Translations under genes and position numbers: made by a program | Notes under the pieces: model-generated | Told to the model about the DNA's origin: nothing | Seen by the model: the letters and a program-made list of their open reading frames with translations, nothing else | Database searches by the model: none | Shown: positions 44,501 to 55,407 of the stretch, in pieces | Layout of the letters: the number at the start of each line of letters is the position of its first letter | Position numbering within the stretch: position 1 is the stretch's first letter | Source: Amaurobius ferox | Taxonomy: Eukaryota; Arthropoda; Arachnida; Araneae; Amaurobiidae | Direction of reading: 5' to 3' | NCBI GenBank assembly: GCA_951213105.1 | Contig: OX578152.1 | Location: forward strand, 76,006,680 to 76,070,679 | DNA length: 64,000 nt

Positions 44501-45087
44501 TGTGAGATCAGGTCTTTTGCTTCTTATTCCAAAGATCAAAAACTGACCTAACATACATGAAGACTGGCACATACCTCTGTATTTCGGGTCTGTAGCTCAT
44601 CATGACTGTCATCTTTTAAGATGCTTTTTCTGACATTTGGAGTCAAACTTCGTCTTTTTCTATAACACTCTCACTACTCAAATGAATAACGACTCTCTCT
44701 GAATACTTTGCTTGAAAATCACAACTCTCTCTCTCTTCGCTTTTTAATAATCACTGCTATTGTATATTCGTTGACTCTTCTCCTTGTAGCCACATCATTT
44801 GACCTGGGGTTCAGATACGCCCTCCTTGCTCTTATTGGATATTCCTCAGTGCGATGTCGTATCTTCGCATTATTGTATTTTTCAGCTTCCAATAAAGTTT
44901 GGTTTAAGCCTTGGCTCTAGGATATTTTGCCCCAACCACACCAGCAATTTGTGTGACGTGTATTTATTTAGTTCATTTGGGGGTCATAACTTTCCGGGCC
45001 AAGACTGTCATAAACCGGTGACTAAAAGTCTGGCTTTTGTTTCGTCGTAAACATCGAAAAACGCATAAGGTGCATCCTGGTCTCACA
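44501..45087 (+). mobile_element. Candidate solo LTR or LTR-like element
   Basis: Bounded by TGTGAGATCAGG and CCTGGTCTCACA, an inverted pair ending in TG…CA. The interior is CT-rich (44690-44735) and carries AATAAAG at 44891 as a possible polyadenylation signal. No 5-bp duplication is visible (TACAA left, GTAAC right). TGTGAGACCAG also bounds the inverted repeat at 37270-37516. The two open frames (44708-44920, 44799-45050) show no known domain. Confidence 0.4.
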
Positions 45088-45519
45088 GTAACTATGAAGT
45101 TATGATCTTGTAATTGCTCTATGTTAATTCAAGCCTGATATTGATTCGTTTTTCTACAAAGGTTTTATAGTTTTTTGGATTTAACGAGTTTGCGGAACGG
45201 TAAAACTGTGTGTAAAGTGAAAATAAAAACTAAAAATTTATGAGGGAGCAAGAAAGACAAGGAATGGCGTCGCCGAGGGAGGTGGGGTCTTACACTGGAA
45301 CCTTTGGAAGTTCAAAGAAATGATATTTAGAGAAATGAGAAAAAAATATTTGGTCCACCCCCCACCACCTATAATTCTTTTCTGGCGACGCTACTGCGTC
45401 ATATGATAGCAAATAGTGTGCACACTTAATTTTTAACGGGACTGTCAAGCTTTTAAATTATTTTTTGCATGTTTATTTTGTACAGTTGTACGAATTTTCT
45501 GAAAAACAGATGTGACATC

Positions 45520-45960
45520 ACCAGAACCGGAAATGAAGATATTTAGTAAACCCCTATCTCTTCGAGAATTCAATGCTGAATCCATATCGGTCATTGTCTG
45601 AGCTATTGTTAATTCTGAGGTTGGTTTAATTCTGAGGTATTGTTAATTCTGACGTTTCACGGAAATCTTTTGAACAGGATGGAAACTGAAGAAGAAATCT
45701 TTAGCGAACCCTCTGCCTCCTATGCAATTTGATGCTGAATTCATATCAGTCATCATCTATGCTCTATCTATATAGTCAAACTTAAAAAAAAAAAATGATT
45801 TTTCCAGAACTTTTTTTAATCCGGAAATGGAAAAAGAACCAAAAGTGTAAATATTTAGTGAATCCCTCTACCTCCTCCAGAATTTGATGCTAAATTCATA
45901 TCATTCACCATCTAAGCAGATCTCTATCTATAGCAGATTCTGAGAAATAGATATTTCAAG
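45520..45960. repeat. Degenerate triplication, unit about 150 bp
   Basis: Three successive segments (about 45523, 45670 and 45820) contain GATATTTAGTAAACCCCT-like, ATTTGATGCTGAATTCATAT-like and CAGTCATCATCT-like phrases. No duplicated gene content. Confidence 0.6.
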
Positions 45961-46439
45961 AGAAGTTTTCTTTAGCAAATACATTAGTATTGCAAAAAAA
46001 TTTGCCACCATTAAACATCCGAAAAAAAGAAAAAGGTTTGATTTCGTTCATGAATTGATATAAGTGGATACATATGTGTTGTGGGGTGGGGGGAGATGGT
46101 CGCATTAGAAGATCTAAGCATTGGAAGTCCTAAGAAAGGAACAATCAGCAACAAAAAAGAACCAGTGCCGATATGCTTCATAGAGATGGAATCAGAAGAT
46201 AATTTCCTACAGCTGTCTGTGTACTAGAAAGCATAACACACGGGAAACTATATTTTAACTAGTATATAAAATTCTAGGAAAACAAATAAAAAACGTCCAT
46301 ATCCAAAATGCCAAAACCCCTAGAATTTAACGATTGTTTAGATCAAATTTGCTATTAACTTTTAAAGTAATTTTATTTGAATACTCGAACAATAAACACC
46401 ATTTTTAGGGAAAACAAAACGATTCTGGAAAGAAAAAAA

Positions 46440-47382
46440 TCTGATGTGGGCAACACATGACTTTCCTTATATAATGTAATGAATTTACTACTTTTACAGT
46501 AAAAAAAATAGGTTTTTCTTATAGTAGTTACTAATATTCTTTCCAAGATATTGAATTTTCGACAATTAGTCGTCAATTTCATTGATTTAGCGTCATTTTT
46601 ATCCATTTGGCGAGATTTTCGTTAATTTGGCAACATTTCAAAAAAGTCGCCAAGTTGGCGACATTCCGCCAAATTTGTCGCCAAAATCTTGCCAAGCGTT
46701 ATTCACTAAGAAATAAGTTATTCTTACAGCAGATAAATGACTATTAGCTTTCAAATGCAAAAGTATTATTCAAAGTATCTTTTTTCATGAATGGAACGAG
46801 CTAGATCCACGAGAATGATGTCATTCAATTTATCGCATGGTATTACATATGAAAACATGTGAACATGTTTCTCAATAGGAAATATTTTTTTTATTTTATA
46901 TGACTTTTTGATATATTTTTTTGAAAAATATGCAATATCTCAAGAACGGTTTATGTTAGCGTTCTAAAATTTATGTCAATCGTTTTCTAATGAAAAATTA
47001 CACAAGAAATGCCTATTTGCCTAACTTTATTAGTGGTTTTCATATTTTGACAATTTTTTCAAAATTTCATTCGAAAATTTAGGGGGGTTCTGTACATTCG
47101 ATTGCGTATAAAAACAATAGGCTGCCAGTGTTTACGGATTGTGATTTTTGTACCAAATTTGGTTCGAATCGGTCCATTCGTTCGTCAGTTATCGTCTCCA
47201 CAGACTCACTGACACACACACACACACATACTTTCACACACACACACACACACAGACATCACTTCAAAAATGTTTGATTCGTGATCAGGGATGTTTGAAA
47301 CGTGCTCTCCCGTCGAAAACTCGAATTCGAATTTTCGACCTTGTCACAATACTTTCCTTATACATTATGTATATAAGGAAAT
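46440..47382 (-). mobile_element. 0.95-kb stem-loop repeat, near-complete reverse copy
   Basis: Same order and ends as 41931-42883: TCTGATGTGGGCAACACATG after an A-run, GACTTTCCTTATATAATG, GTCGCCAAGTTGGCGAC at about 46646, GATCCACGAGAATGATGTC, CA blocks at 47213-47257, GATCAGGGATGTTTG and ACTTTCCTTATACATT…ATAAGGAAATTA. The two copies are highly similar, so amplification was comparatively recent. Confidence 0.8.
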
Positions 47383-47689
47383 TAAAAAAACTAAATCCTC
47401 TTGTGAAAAGTAAATAGAAATCTTCCCTTTTCCAAACAATCCCGCTGCTTAGACACGTCTTTCCAGGTGCATACGGCAATTAAATGATAAAAATTGCGGG
47501 TATATAAAATTTGCGGGTATTCCTTTAGTTCCCTTCTTCCATTCCCAATGTAATATCACATGACCGTGTACATACACATTTAGAGATGTCTATCATGAAA
47601 AGTACACTGGCGCTTGAGTGTTTGGCGCCAGTTGGAGTACAGATGTGTCTGCATCTTCTTCCGTTTATTTACAAAGAAAATATTTTATA

Positions 47690-47835
47690 CACTTATTTCG
47701 AGTAATATATATATAAGTAAAAGTTACTGGGTCATAAATCATTCCGGTAGTTACTGTCTACCTTGTCTTCCCTAACGCCTTAACTCTGTAAGTGTGTAAG
47801 ATAGGGAAAGTCACGTGCTGTCACGATAATATTTT
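47690..47835 (+). repeat. Repeat end shared with 48680-48870
   Basis: GTAGTTACTGTCTACCTTG, CTGTAAGTGTGTAAGATAG and GGGAAAGTCACGTGCTG correspond to TAGGTACTGTGTACCTTG, ATGTAAGTGTGTAGGACAG and GGGAAAATCATGTGCTG at 48770-48845. The last phrase is also the T-run end of the 0.95-kb elements. Confidence 0.55.
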
Positions 47836-47862
47836 TATATATGTTAAAATCATATCTGTTAA

Positions 47863-48031
47863 CATTTTGCGTACGGGTGGGACAACGTCAATCCCTAACG
47901 AAAAACCTTGGCGTCCGGACGCCAATGCCTGCAAAGGGGGGTCGAACTGTTTGGGATAGGGTATGTCAAATACCTGTTTTTTGAGGGGTTCTTCGTTAGG
48001 GATTGACGCTATCCCACCCGTAAGCAAAAGG
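47863..48031. mobile_element. piggyBac-type palindromic MITE (TTAA-flanked, 169 bp)
   Basis: TTAA at 47859-47862 and 48032-48035. The right arm is complete (GTTTGGGATAGGGTATG … CACCCGTAAGCAAAAGG). The left arm has an internal deletion that joins AACGAAAAACC to TTGGCGTCCGGACGCC. The left terminal motif is mutated (CATTTTGCGTACGG). Confidence 0.8.
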
Positions 48032-48039
48032 TTAAATAC

Positions 48040-48210
48040 AGGTATCTCTGTATATTGTTCCGTATATTGTTATATGTGTAATTGTATATGTTGTATGAGT
48101 ACATATTGTTATATATATTGTAAAGGTTGTGTTGTATATGTTGTATGAGTACATATTGTATGCATTGTATATGTTTTGGAACTGTATATGTTGTAGAATT
48201 GTATATGTTG
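48040..48210. repeat. TGTATATGT-type minisatellite
   Basis: Irregular repeats of TTGTATATGTTGTATGAG and ACATATTGTTATAT up to the SINE at 48211, continuing after it at 48578-48670. The array was the landing site of two SINE insertions. Confidence 0.7.
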
Positions 48211-48577
48211 TTGAGACCCAGGCCGTCCGACCTACCAGAAAGGTGTAAGGTAACTGTTTGGACGGCCGTGAAGTGCCACCCAAGTTAGACCGGGACCCAG
48301 TGGGAGAGGCATCCACAGGGACCGAACCCTCCTTCCCCTACCACCAACCTCTCGGAAGGACTTACGGACCCACATGTTTAACGTGATCGTACTCCGCATG
48401 AACACGGCGGGAGTTGTGGCAGCGTGCAAATCCAGCGCGCAAACCACCGGGCTACCGCGCCTGAAATGGGCCAACAGCACGCGGTCACCCACCCAAGTAC
48501 TAACCGCGCCCGATGCTGCTTGACTTCGGTGATCTAACGAGAACCGATGTTTTCAGCACGGTAGGAGATGTTGGCTC
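48211..48577 (-). mobile_element. Full-length 5S-rRNA-derived SINE (reverse)
   Basis: Reverse copy of 35494-35880. The tail and GGTCGGACGGCCTGGGTC lie at the left, the body in the middle and the 5S-like head at about 48470-48576 on the right (CCGTGCTGAAAACATCGG, GTTAGTACTTGGGTGGGTGA on the minus strand). It is flanked by GTATATGTTG at 48201-48210 and 48578-48587, an exact 10-bp duplication, though in a low-complexity host array. The head has changes near its 5' end (GCCAACATCTCCTACCG). Confidence 0.88.
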
Positions 48578-48590
48578 GTATATGTTGTAT

Positions 48591-48632
48591 GTTGTTGTTG
48601 AAACCCATACCGTCCGACCTACCAGAAAGGTA
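48591..48632 (-). mobile_element. SINE 3'-tail fragment
   Basis: About 40 bp identical in kind to the tail end of the neighbouring SINE (GTTGTTGTTGAAACCC, ACCGTCCGACCTACCAG). It is an extremely 5'-truncated insertion in the same minisatellite. Confidence 0.7.
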
Positions 48633-48679
48633 TATGTTGTATGTGTAATTGTATATTGTTGTATGTGTTAATTATCTCT

Positions 48680-48870
48680 GCTAGTAAGTACCAGAGATAA
48701 TTCAAACATCAATGTTCCGTATTAATTATCTCTGTTAAATCTATTCAAGTTATTGAGCCATAAAATATATGAATAGGTACTGTGTACCTTGTCTCCTCTG
48801 ACGCTTCGGCGATGTAAGTGTGTAGGACAGGGAAAATCATGTGCTGCTACAATAAGATTTTTTAAGATTG
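48680..48870 (+). repeat. Repeat end, partner of 47690-47835
   Basis: Contains TAATTATCTCTG twice (48669 and 48723), then the TAGGTACTGTGTACCTTG to CATGTGCTGCTACA sequence shared with 47690-47835 and with the T-run ends of the 0.95-kb elements. Confidence 0.5.
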
Positions 48871-49159
48871 GGTAATACATTTGTCACATAATATTTTATG
48901 TCTGGGATGTAGCAAATAACCGCAACACGAAATTCGTGGTCTCACGCATAACGCAAAATGATCAATAAAGAACAGAATAAAATTATTGAAAGTTCAGCTT
49001 TTGCACCATTGCGTGATACCACAAGTTCGCCACGAATAGACTACTGAATTATTTAATCTGCAATTCACTTTTTCTCTCTTTTTTTAACCTTTTTTATATT
49101 TTAATTTTGCCACGTAGGTGAAAATTATCATCATTACGTATATTAGATTATGTATTACT

Positions 49160-49665
49160 TTCCATACAATGCATGGTAATGTATAGGGAAAGTATTGGAA
49201 TTGGGTCAAAAATTGACGGATCTACGGATTTCGAACACTCTAGAATAAGAGAAAAAACGTTTTCAATAAGGTATCTGTGTCTGTGCAAAGTATGTATCCA
49301 CTCTAGCTCGACGAAATTTCACAAAATTGTATAAGTCATTTGTAGGTTACCCTATTGCTAATTATATTTTGTTATCATTCTAAAACCGAAGCCTGTTTTT
49401 ATTTCGAAATGGTCGGCAAAACACGTCAAAATCTGACATAAAATACAAAATATGCTGAAATGTATTGATTAAATGCATGTTATAAACGCAATTTTGGAGG
49501 GCACAAAAAGAATAAAACTAACCCTATTACTCTAGGTCTCAGTCGCGAAATGAAAAGGAAAATTGAATTAAAACTGAAAATTTTGTCTCATTTTAAACGT
49601 ATCCATGTCATATTGTGAAATTAAATACAATTTAATGCAAAGAAAAACGAATCTGTGTCTGTTGG
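49160..49665 (+). mobile_element. Stem-loop repeat, second subfamily, 5' part
   Basis: ACTTTCCATACAATGCATGG…TATAGGGAAAGTATTGG opens the copy, then GTCAAAAATTGACGGATC, AACACTCTAGAATAAGAG, GTATCCACTCTAGCTCGACG and TTACCCTATTGCTAATTA as at 33097-33560. It runs into the 32-bp array and appears to close at 49968-49995 with GGGAAAGTATGTGCTGCGCA and CATCAGATTT. Confidence 0.6.
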
Positions 49666-49940
49666 GAAAGTCATATGGGAGATGAAAAGAAGCTCTCGAA
49701 AGTCATATGTGAGATCAAAAGAAGATCTTGAAAGTCATATTTGAGATCGAAAGAAGATCTCGAAAGTCATATGTGAGATCAAAAGAAGCTCTCGAAAGTC
49801 ATATGTGAGATCAAAAGAAGCTCTCGAAAATCATATGTGAGATCAAAAGAAGCTCTCGAAAGTCATATGTGAGATCAAAAGAAGCTCTCGAAAGTCGTAT
49901 GTGAGATCAAAAGAAGATCTCGAAAGTCATATGAAAGTCA
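49666..49940. repeat. 32-bp minisatellite, about 8 units
   Basis: Units start GAAAGTCATATG at 49666, 49698, 49730 and so on every 32 bp to about 49922, each continuing TGAGATCAAAAGAAG then CTCTC or ATCTC. Units are adjacent with no spacers. The array lies inside a stem-loop repeat copy. It has a GAGATC/GATCTC-rich sequence that could form small hairpins. Confidence 0.92.
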
Positions 49941-50739
49941 TATTATGAATTTGTGCCTGTAGGGAAAGTATGTGCTGCGCACATCAGATTTCTGCCTTTA
50001 TGTAGAAACTGGCCTTTTAAATTCGTGTCATTAAATTTTACTTGCCTTACACGATGTAGTTATGTATATGGAAAATATTGAAAGAGAGTCGAAAATCGGA
50101 ACTCGAATTTTCGACCGATATACACGTTTCAGACGTTTTAAAACACAAATCCACTATTTTTAACGTGACGTTTGTGAGTGGGTGTGGGCTTCAACATAAA
50201 ATAACTAAAAAACTAATTCAACTTATAAAAGTCGTTACGCTGTACTATTTCAAGACAATGCAAGTGGCTATAGCGATTGCATACTGTTATGCTCATATTA
50301 TTACCCAAAGTTCTAAAATTAGCGGGCATGCAGTTCTTTATAATTGCCTGCTTTGTGATTACCTAAACATTTCTTGACAACTAAGAACTAACTGCATCAG
50401 GCAGAAGATTCAACATCCTTTGTGAAATTCGAATCGCTGATAAGTTTACGAATTTCAAGATCATTAAACATTCCTGTTTTTAGTATTTCTATACTCAGTT
50501 CAAGGAATGATCTAAAAATGTATTTGAAACAATTGCCATCTTTGTACAAGTCGTATCGGGGTAAAATCATATTTTGAGGGGTAACCATGTTCTCAGAAAC
50601 TAGAACCAATTTTTGCAAAACTAGAGTCATTTTAAATTAATCACCCCCAAAATATTCAAATATCGTTCAAACATTCTCAGCAATTAACAAAAAATGTTTC
50701 TTTTTTCTTGTTGTTGACCTGTGTTGTGTAAGATGTATT

Positions 50740-50925
50740 CGTGGTTCATTTTTATATTAATAAGTATTCATGGTTTATTTTTATATTAATAAGTATTCAT
50801 GGTTTATTATTATACTAATAAGTGTTCATGGTTTATTTTTATACTAATAAGTATTCATAGTTTATTTTTATGTTAATAAGTAGTTATAGTTTATTTTTAT
50901 GTTAATAAGTATTCATAGCATTTAT
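50740..50925. repeat. 29-bp minisatellite, about 6 units
   Basis: TAAGTATTCATGGTTTATT recurs at 50761, 50790, 50819 and onward with period 29 and increasing divergence to the right. Confidence 0.9.
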
Positions 50926-51418
50926 GATTTATTTTGTGAAATAAAGCGTATTTGGAATATTAATAACTTAAATTTTGATATTTAAATTATTTTTTAAAGT
51001 GAGATTTATAAGTTTACATATTTGGAAAGCGTCCCGTATCGAAAAAAGTTTGGGAACCACTTAATGATAATCTTTCTTCTTTAATGATAATATTTCTTCA
51101 AAAGACGTAAGGCACTTTCCAGAGACATTGCCTGTAAAAGTGGTTTTACAGTGAATGTACTCTTGTAGCAGGAAAATCGAAATCAGAGCATGGGTAATGA
51201 AACTGCATTGGTTGTTCAATGTTAATCGCTAATATACCTCATTACAAGATTGTAGCAAAGGATATGTTGTGGATGAATCAGTAAAGGATATGTAATAAAG
51301 GAGCTAAGTAAAATATGTGTAGTAAAGAATATGCTAAACTTGAATTTACATTCACATATATATTTTCTACACGAAAAGAATTAGTTGTCTTAATTGAAGA
51401 AGCTTGAAATGAAAAACA

Positions 51419-52090
51419 ATCTGATGTGGGCAGCACATGACTTTCCCTATATCAAGAATATTCCATCAAAGCGACAGGGATATTCCAGAAAATTGAACTT
51501 CATTCTCCAGGATATTGAATTTTCCACAATTTGGCATCATTTTCCTTAATGAAACATCATTAATGTCTATTATTTCGCAATATTTTCGTTAATTTGGTGA
51601 CATTAAGAACGTCGCCAAGTTCGCTATATTTCACTGCGTTCGTCACCAAGTTCACCAAAATATCTCTAAATTTGTCGCCAAGTGTTACATATAGAAAAAC
51701 AGACGACGAAAAGGACTTTTCTTATACAGTATTAACTAATAGTTTGCGTTCTAATCGATAGATATCTTCTCTCGTAAATGCAACGAGCTATAGATCTACA
51801 AGAATTATGTTAGTAAATTTATTCTATAATATTGCATATGGAATATCAGCCTATTTAACGATGCTTCTTTTTAATGTTCTGTATAAAATGATTTATTTAT
51901 TTATTAGCATTATTTAAGGTCATAATATTTTAATGATTTTTCAAAAATTCCTTCAAATATTGTGTGGAACATTTGATTGGGTTTCAAATAAATAGGGTTC
52001 CAGTGTTTACTGGTTGTAATTATCGTCCCAATTTTTTCGAAACGCTCCATTCGTTCATGAGATATTGCTTATATAAACACACATTCACGG
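51419..52090 (-). mobile_element. Diverged, truncated 0.95-kb stem-loop repeat
   Basis: Starts ATCTGATGTGGGCAGCACAT, then GACTTTCCCTATATC, a degraded GTCGCCAA core (51610-51690) and GGGTTCCAGTGTTTACTGG, CGCTCCATTCGTTCATGAG. It ends before the stem-loop, near ACACACATTCACGG. Confidence 0.6.
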
Positions 52091-52309
52091 CCTAATTGAG
52101 TTCAGCTGCCTGCACATGCGCATTAATCCAATTCCTGCAGTTTTCAGTATAGACCCCGTCCTTAGTTATGTGGTATCCTACATACCCCGTGTGTGCCCTA
52201 TATACGCCTTTTTACCTCTACGAGAGTTCAATACGACCTAAATAAGTTCTTTTAATACACCCTAAATAAGCGTGAGGGTTGAAAAATTATTTACCGTTTA
52301 AAAAAACAC

Positions 52310-52765
52310 TGATATCTCCTAAAAAAAAACCTTTAAAAAAGTAAAAAAAATACCCCGCCATGTTTAGAAAATATCTTCATTAAAAAGAATAGAATGTTGT
52401 GTCCAGAAATTGTTGTGATATCAAATTACCCAAATTACCAAGTTTTTACCTTTTTTACTTCTGTCGGCTCTTGGCGGCCACGTTTAAAAAAAAATAACAA
52501 TATGATTCTCCTTCATAACCATAAATTGTCAAGTTCTGCATTCAGTAAAAAAAAATAAAAATAAATAGTAGGACATACTTTGCGAAATAAATTTATTTAG
52601 AACATGAAAAGGTGGCCGCCAAGGGCTGGGTGCATTAGAACCAAAAACGCTAAAGCTTGATTTGATATCGCAAAATTTTATAGACACAACTTTTTATCTT
52701 TTAATGGTGATTTTTTTTTCTTTATTTAAGGCTTGGCGTTATTTTTTTTTACTTTTTTAAAACTG
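52310..52765. repeat. Foldback element of about 450 bp
   Basis: Inverted arms: TTTAAAAAAGTAAAAAAAAT (52332) against ATTTTTTTTTACTTTTTTAAA (about 52741), TGTTGTGTCCAGAAATTGTT against ATTTTATAGACACAAC, GATATCAAATTA against TGATTTGATATC, and GGCTCTTGGCGGCCAC against GTGGCCGCCAAGGGCT. No coding content. Confidence 0.7.
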
Positions 52766-52859
52766 TTTTAAGGGATACAATTATACCTTTCACTCTTTAG
52801 ATATGGAATATGTAAAAGTAAAAATTTGCATGGTATATATAACTTTTAATATACTTTTC

Positions 52860-53010
52860 CATCTGTCAAACTTTTGTAATCGAAAACAAGCTAGTCCCTT
52901 TCTTATCATTTGTTAAATGATAAATCGTTTAATTCTGCATAATTTCTTTGACCTATTCATTAACCCAATTAAGACTGTCACTGTTAAAAATTTATTTAAT
53001 GAGAAATAAT
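52860..53010 (+). repeat. Repeat block shared with 61340-61510
   Basis: AACTTTTGTAATCG, TTATCATTTGTTAAATGAT, ATTTCTTTGACCTATTCATT and CAATTAAGACTGTCACTG correspond to ACTTTCGTAATCG, TTATCATTTGAAAAATGATG, ATTTTTATGACCTATTAATT and CAATTAAGACTGCTACC near 61350-61490. Confidence 0.55.
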
Positions 53011-53377
53011 TCTTGTGACTTGCAAAGAATGAATAAATTGTTTCACTTTCCCTACGATGAACAATATAATATGCAAAATGAACATATTGTGATAGGGTAA
53101 GAAATCCGGCTCTCGAGTTTTTGATGGATTTACCCGCATTAAGATTACAAACCAACTATTTTTCCAATGTCTTTATATATATATGTGTGTGTGTGTGTGT
53201 GTGGAGGATATATCTGGAACAAATTAAGCGGTTCAAATTTAAAGTGGAAAAAATACAAATAAAAACAAATTTACTTGATATTATTAAATGTGTGAACACT
53301 TCATAAGTATTGTAAAGCAAAGATGAGCAAACACTAATTAAACTATCGCAGATCCGTAGAATAAGAGGAGGGGTGAA

Positions 53378-53470
53378 TGAGCTCGCGAATCGAGCTGTGG
53401 AGGTTAGTGAGTGTCAGCGAACAAGAGGCGGGATCCCACAGGTCACGAGTTCCGGCGGTGAGTAAGCGGC
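53378..53470 (-). repeat. GC-rich block, reverse relative of 27583-27750
   Basis: GAGCTGTGGAGGTTAGTGAG and GTCAGCGAACAAGAGGCGGG are the reverse complement of the TTCGCTGACGCTCACCAACC region at 27.7 kb. The frame across it (53377-53688) runs into AT-rich DNA and shows no domain. Confidence 0.5.
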
Positions 53471-53879
53471 AAAGAACCTGGGGAGGAGCCCCTAGTTTAA
53501 ACGAAATAAAAATGTCATCGTTTTTATCTTCTGACATTTTAGTGCTTCTATTTTGGCGTATGTTGATCAAACTTCACATTTATTGTAAATTTGTTTGCAA
53601 ACGGGATCAAACTGTTTTGTTCTTCAGATCTGCTTGTTCAAATAATTTTGTACAGAAAAAACGCTTCTTTGTAGGGGAATTAAATTAAATATTTTAGTAT
53701 AATCTTTTGAAGAACCATATAATATAGAACACTACTAAAATTTCCGTTTATTTTAAATCACAAGCAACGTCGAGTATATCATCTAGTGCAATAGTAAAAA
53801 CAGCTCTTATTGTGTTATTGTTTTTCTAATATATCAAACTTTGTCAATCTATAAGGGAAGTCATTAATTGGACACAATA

Positions 53880-54175
53880 GATATTTCTTCCTTTGAACTC
53901 ATGCAGATGCCTAATTGTCAAATATATTGTTTCAAGGTTTTAAATTTACTTTCTGCGAAATTGACATTTTGCTGGAGAAAAGCCAAGGATACTCGGCTAG
54001 GTTAGTTTGGGTTTTTTTTTATTTCAAAATAATGAGATCATATTTAGTTATCGTGCACCCATATATGTACATTATCCGTCTGATCTGCACATCTGCGCAT
54101 TTTATTTAATGATAAATGCCAGGAAAAATTTGTGGCTTCAGTTAGATGGAGCCCAAACGCGTCTCGTAAAATAAA
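53880..54175 (+). repeat. Repeat block shared with 61640-61920
   Basis: CTGGAGAAAAGCCAAGG, GGCTAGGTTAGTTTGGG, GTGGCTTCAGTTAGATGGAG and GTCTCGTAAAATAAAACG match CTGGAATAAAGCCAGGCG, TTAAACTTAGTTTGG, GTGGCTCTACTCCGATGGAG and TTTTGTAAAATAAAACTC at 61643-61917. The minus-strand coding-like frame of the 61.5-kb copy is not kept here. Confidence 0.55.
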
Positions 54176-54449
54176 ACGTTTATAAATTTTATTCGTTACT
54201 TTCCGTCGCATTTGTTTCGCTTAAAACACAGAGACCTGTGGTAACTAAAGTAAGACATATAATTAAGACTATTTAATCTTTCTATGTTACTAGCGAATAT
54301 CAAGTAAATACAGGTCTGACAACGCGTGCTACATTTTTCATAGGATCGGAAGCAACTTTTAATTTAAAAATCGTCTGCATAAAATTTAACAACCTTATTG
54401 GTTCTGGTTTCTTGATGTCTGTATTAAATTCTCCAACTAATGGGATGGG

Positions 54450-54946
54450 CCATGGAGGTAAAAGTAAGGAGTTAAAATTTTATATTAAGAAAACGTATAT
54501 ATCTTTTGAGACAATAATTCAGGTGGCGCTAAGGTAAGATAAGTAGTCCTGCATTCTATGTATTTCTACGGAGAAAGGACTAAAATATTCATTTCAAACT
54601 GTCCATTTTTAAAAATAAATTATTGGCGCAATGAAAATTAGAACTGAAACAATAAAGGATATTCCTACGTATTCAAATTATTTCACCTTTCAATTTATTT
54701 TTATCTCTATATATTCTGTACTCTAACGTATAAGTATGCAATAATACTGGTTAATTATACTCAGAATTAGGGAACTTTTAATTTAAAATTAATCTAATAC
54801 ATAAACTAAAGACTATGCCTTTCTGTTGTGTCAACTAACAATATTAACTACTTTGCTAACAGTTGCTAACAATATTAACTACTTTTCTAACATTTTCAAG
54901 CGTTTCATCATAGGAGTTTTATTTCCTTCTGTCTAACTCCATGGCA
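54450..54946 (-). repeat. Interspersed repeat, partner of 28925-29402
   Basis: Starts CCATGGAGGTAAAAGTAAGG, passes AATTCAGGTGGCGCTAAGG and GTCAACTAACAATATTAAC, and ends GCGTTTCATCATAGGAG and CTAACTCCATGG, reading as the reverse complement of 28925-29402. A short internal duplication (AACAATATTAACTACTTT) lies at 54837-54892. Confidence 0.65.
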
Positions 54947-55339
54947 TGGGCATATTCGGATCACTGAAATTCTTCGCTATTATAAACCGCATTTCGAAAA
55001 CTAAGAATCTGATCCAATTATATATCCTTGGAGGACATTTTAAATACTGCAAATTTCTTGCTTACAGCACTTTTAGTTTTCGAGATATAAGCGTTACAAA
55101 CTTTAAAAAACGTAAAATTTTCAATCTTCATTAACTTGCTCAAAAACTATAAGAACTTTATAAAAGTAAATTATGGATCTAGAAGCTGGATTTATTGCTT
55201 ACTGTTTATATATACCTACTTGGGTATAGAAGATATTTCGAGCAAAAATATGCGAAGTGAAACGATACCCCTTTTGGATAAAAAATAACTTTTTTTTAAA
55301 GAAATAGTTCAAAATATAAAAAATATTGAATTTATTGTT

Positions 55340-55341
<2 letters not shown>

Positions 55342-55403
<62 letters not shown>
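55342..55403. repeat. (CA)n(TA)n microsatellite
   Basis: About 14 CA units followed by about 16 TA units with no interruption. Confidence 0.95.

Positions 55404-55407
<4 letters not shown>

Noticed and set aside
44501..45087. A complete LTR retrotransposon
   Set aside because: There is no second LTR, no primer-binding site, no gag/pol-like frame and no matching 5-bp duplication. Only a tentative solo-LTR call is kept.
49666..49940. Evenly spaced 32-bp repeats that superficially suggest a CRISPR array
   Set aside because: Units are contiguous with no unique spacers, the context is animal DNA and no cas-like genes exist. It is a minisatellite.
51030..51062. A second hAT end (GTTTGGGAACCACTT)
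   Set aside because: The motif resembles a hAT terminus, but no partner terminus could be found upstream, so no element is called.
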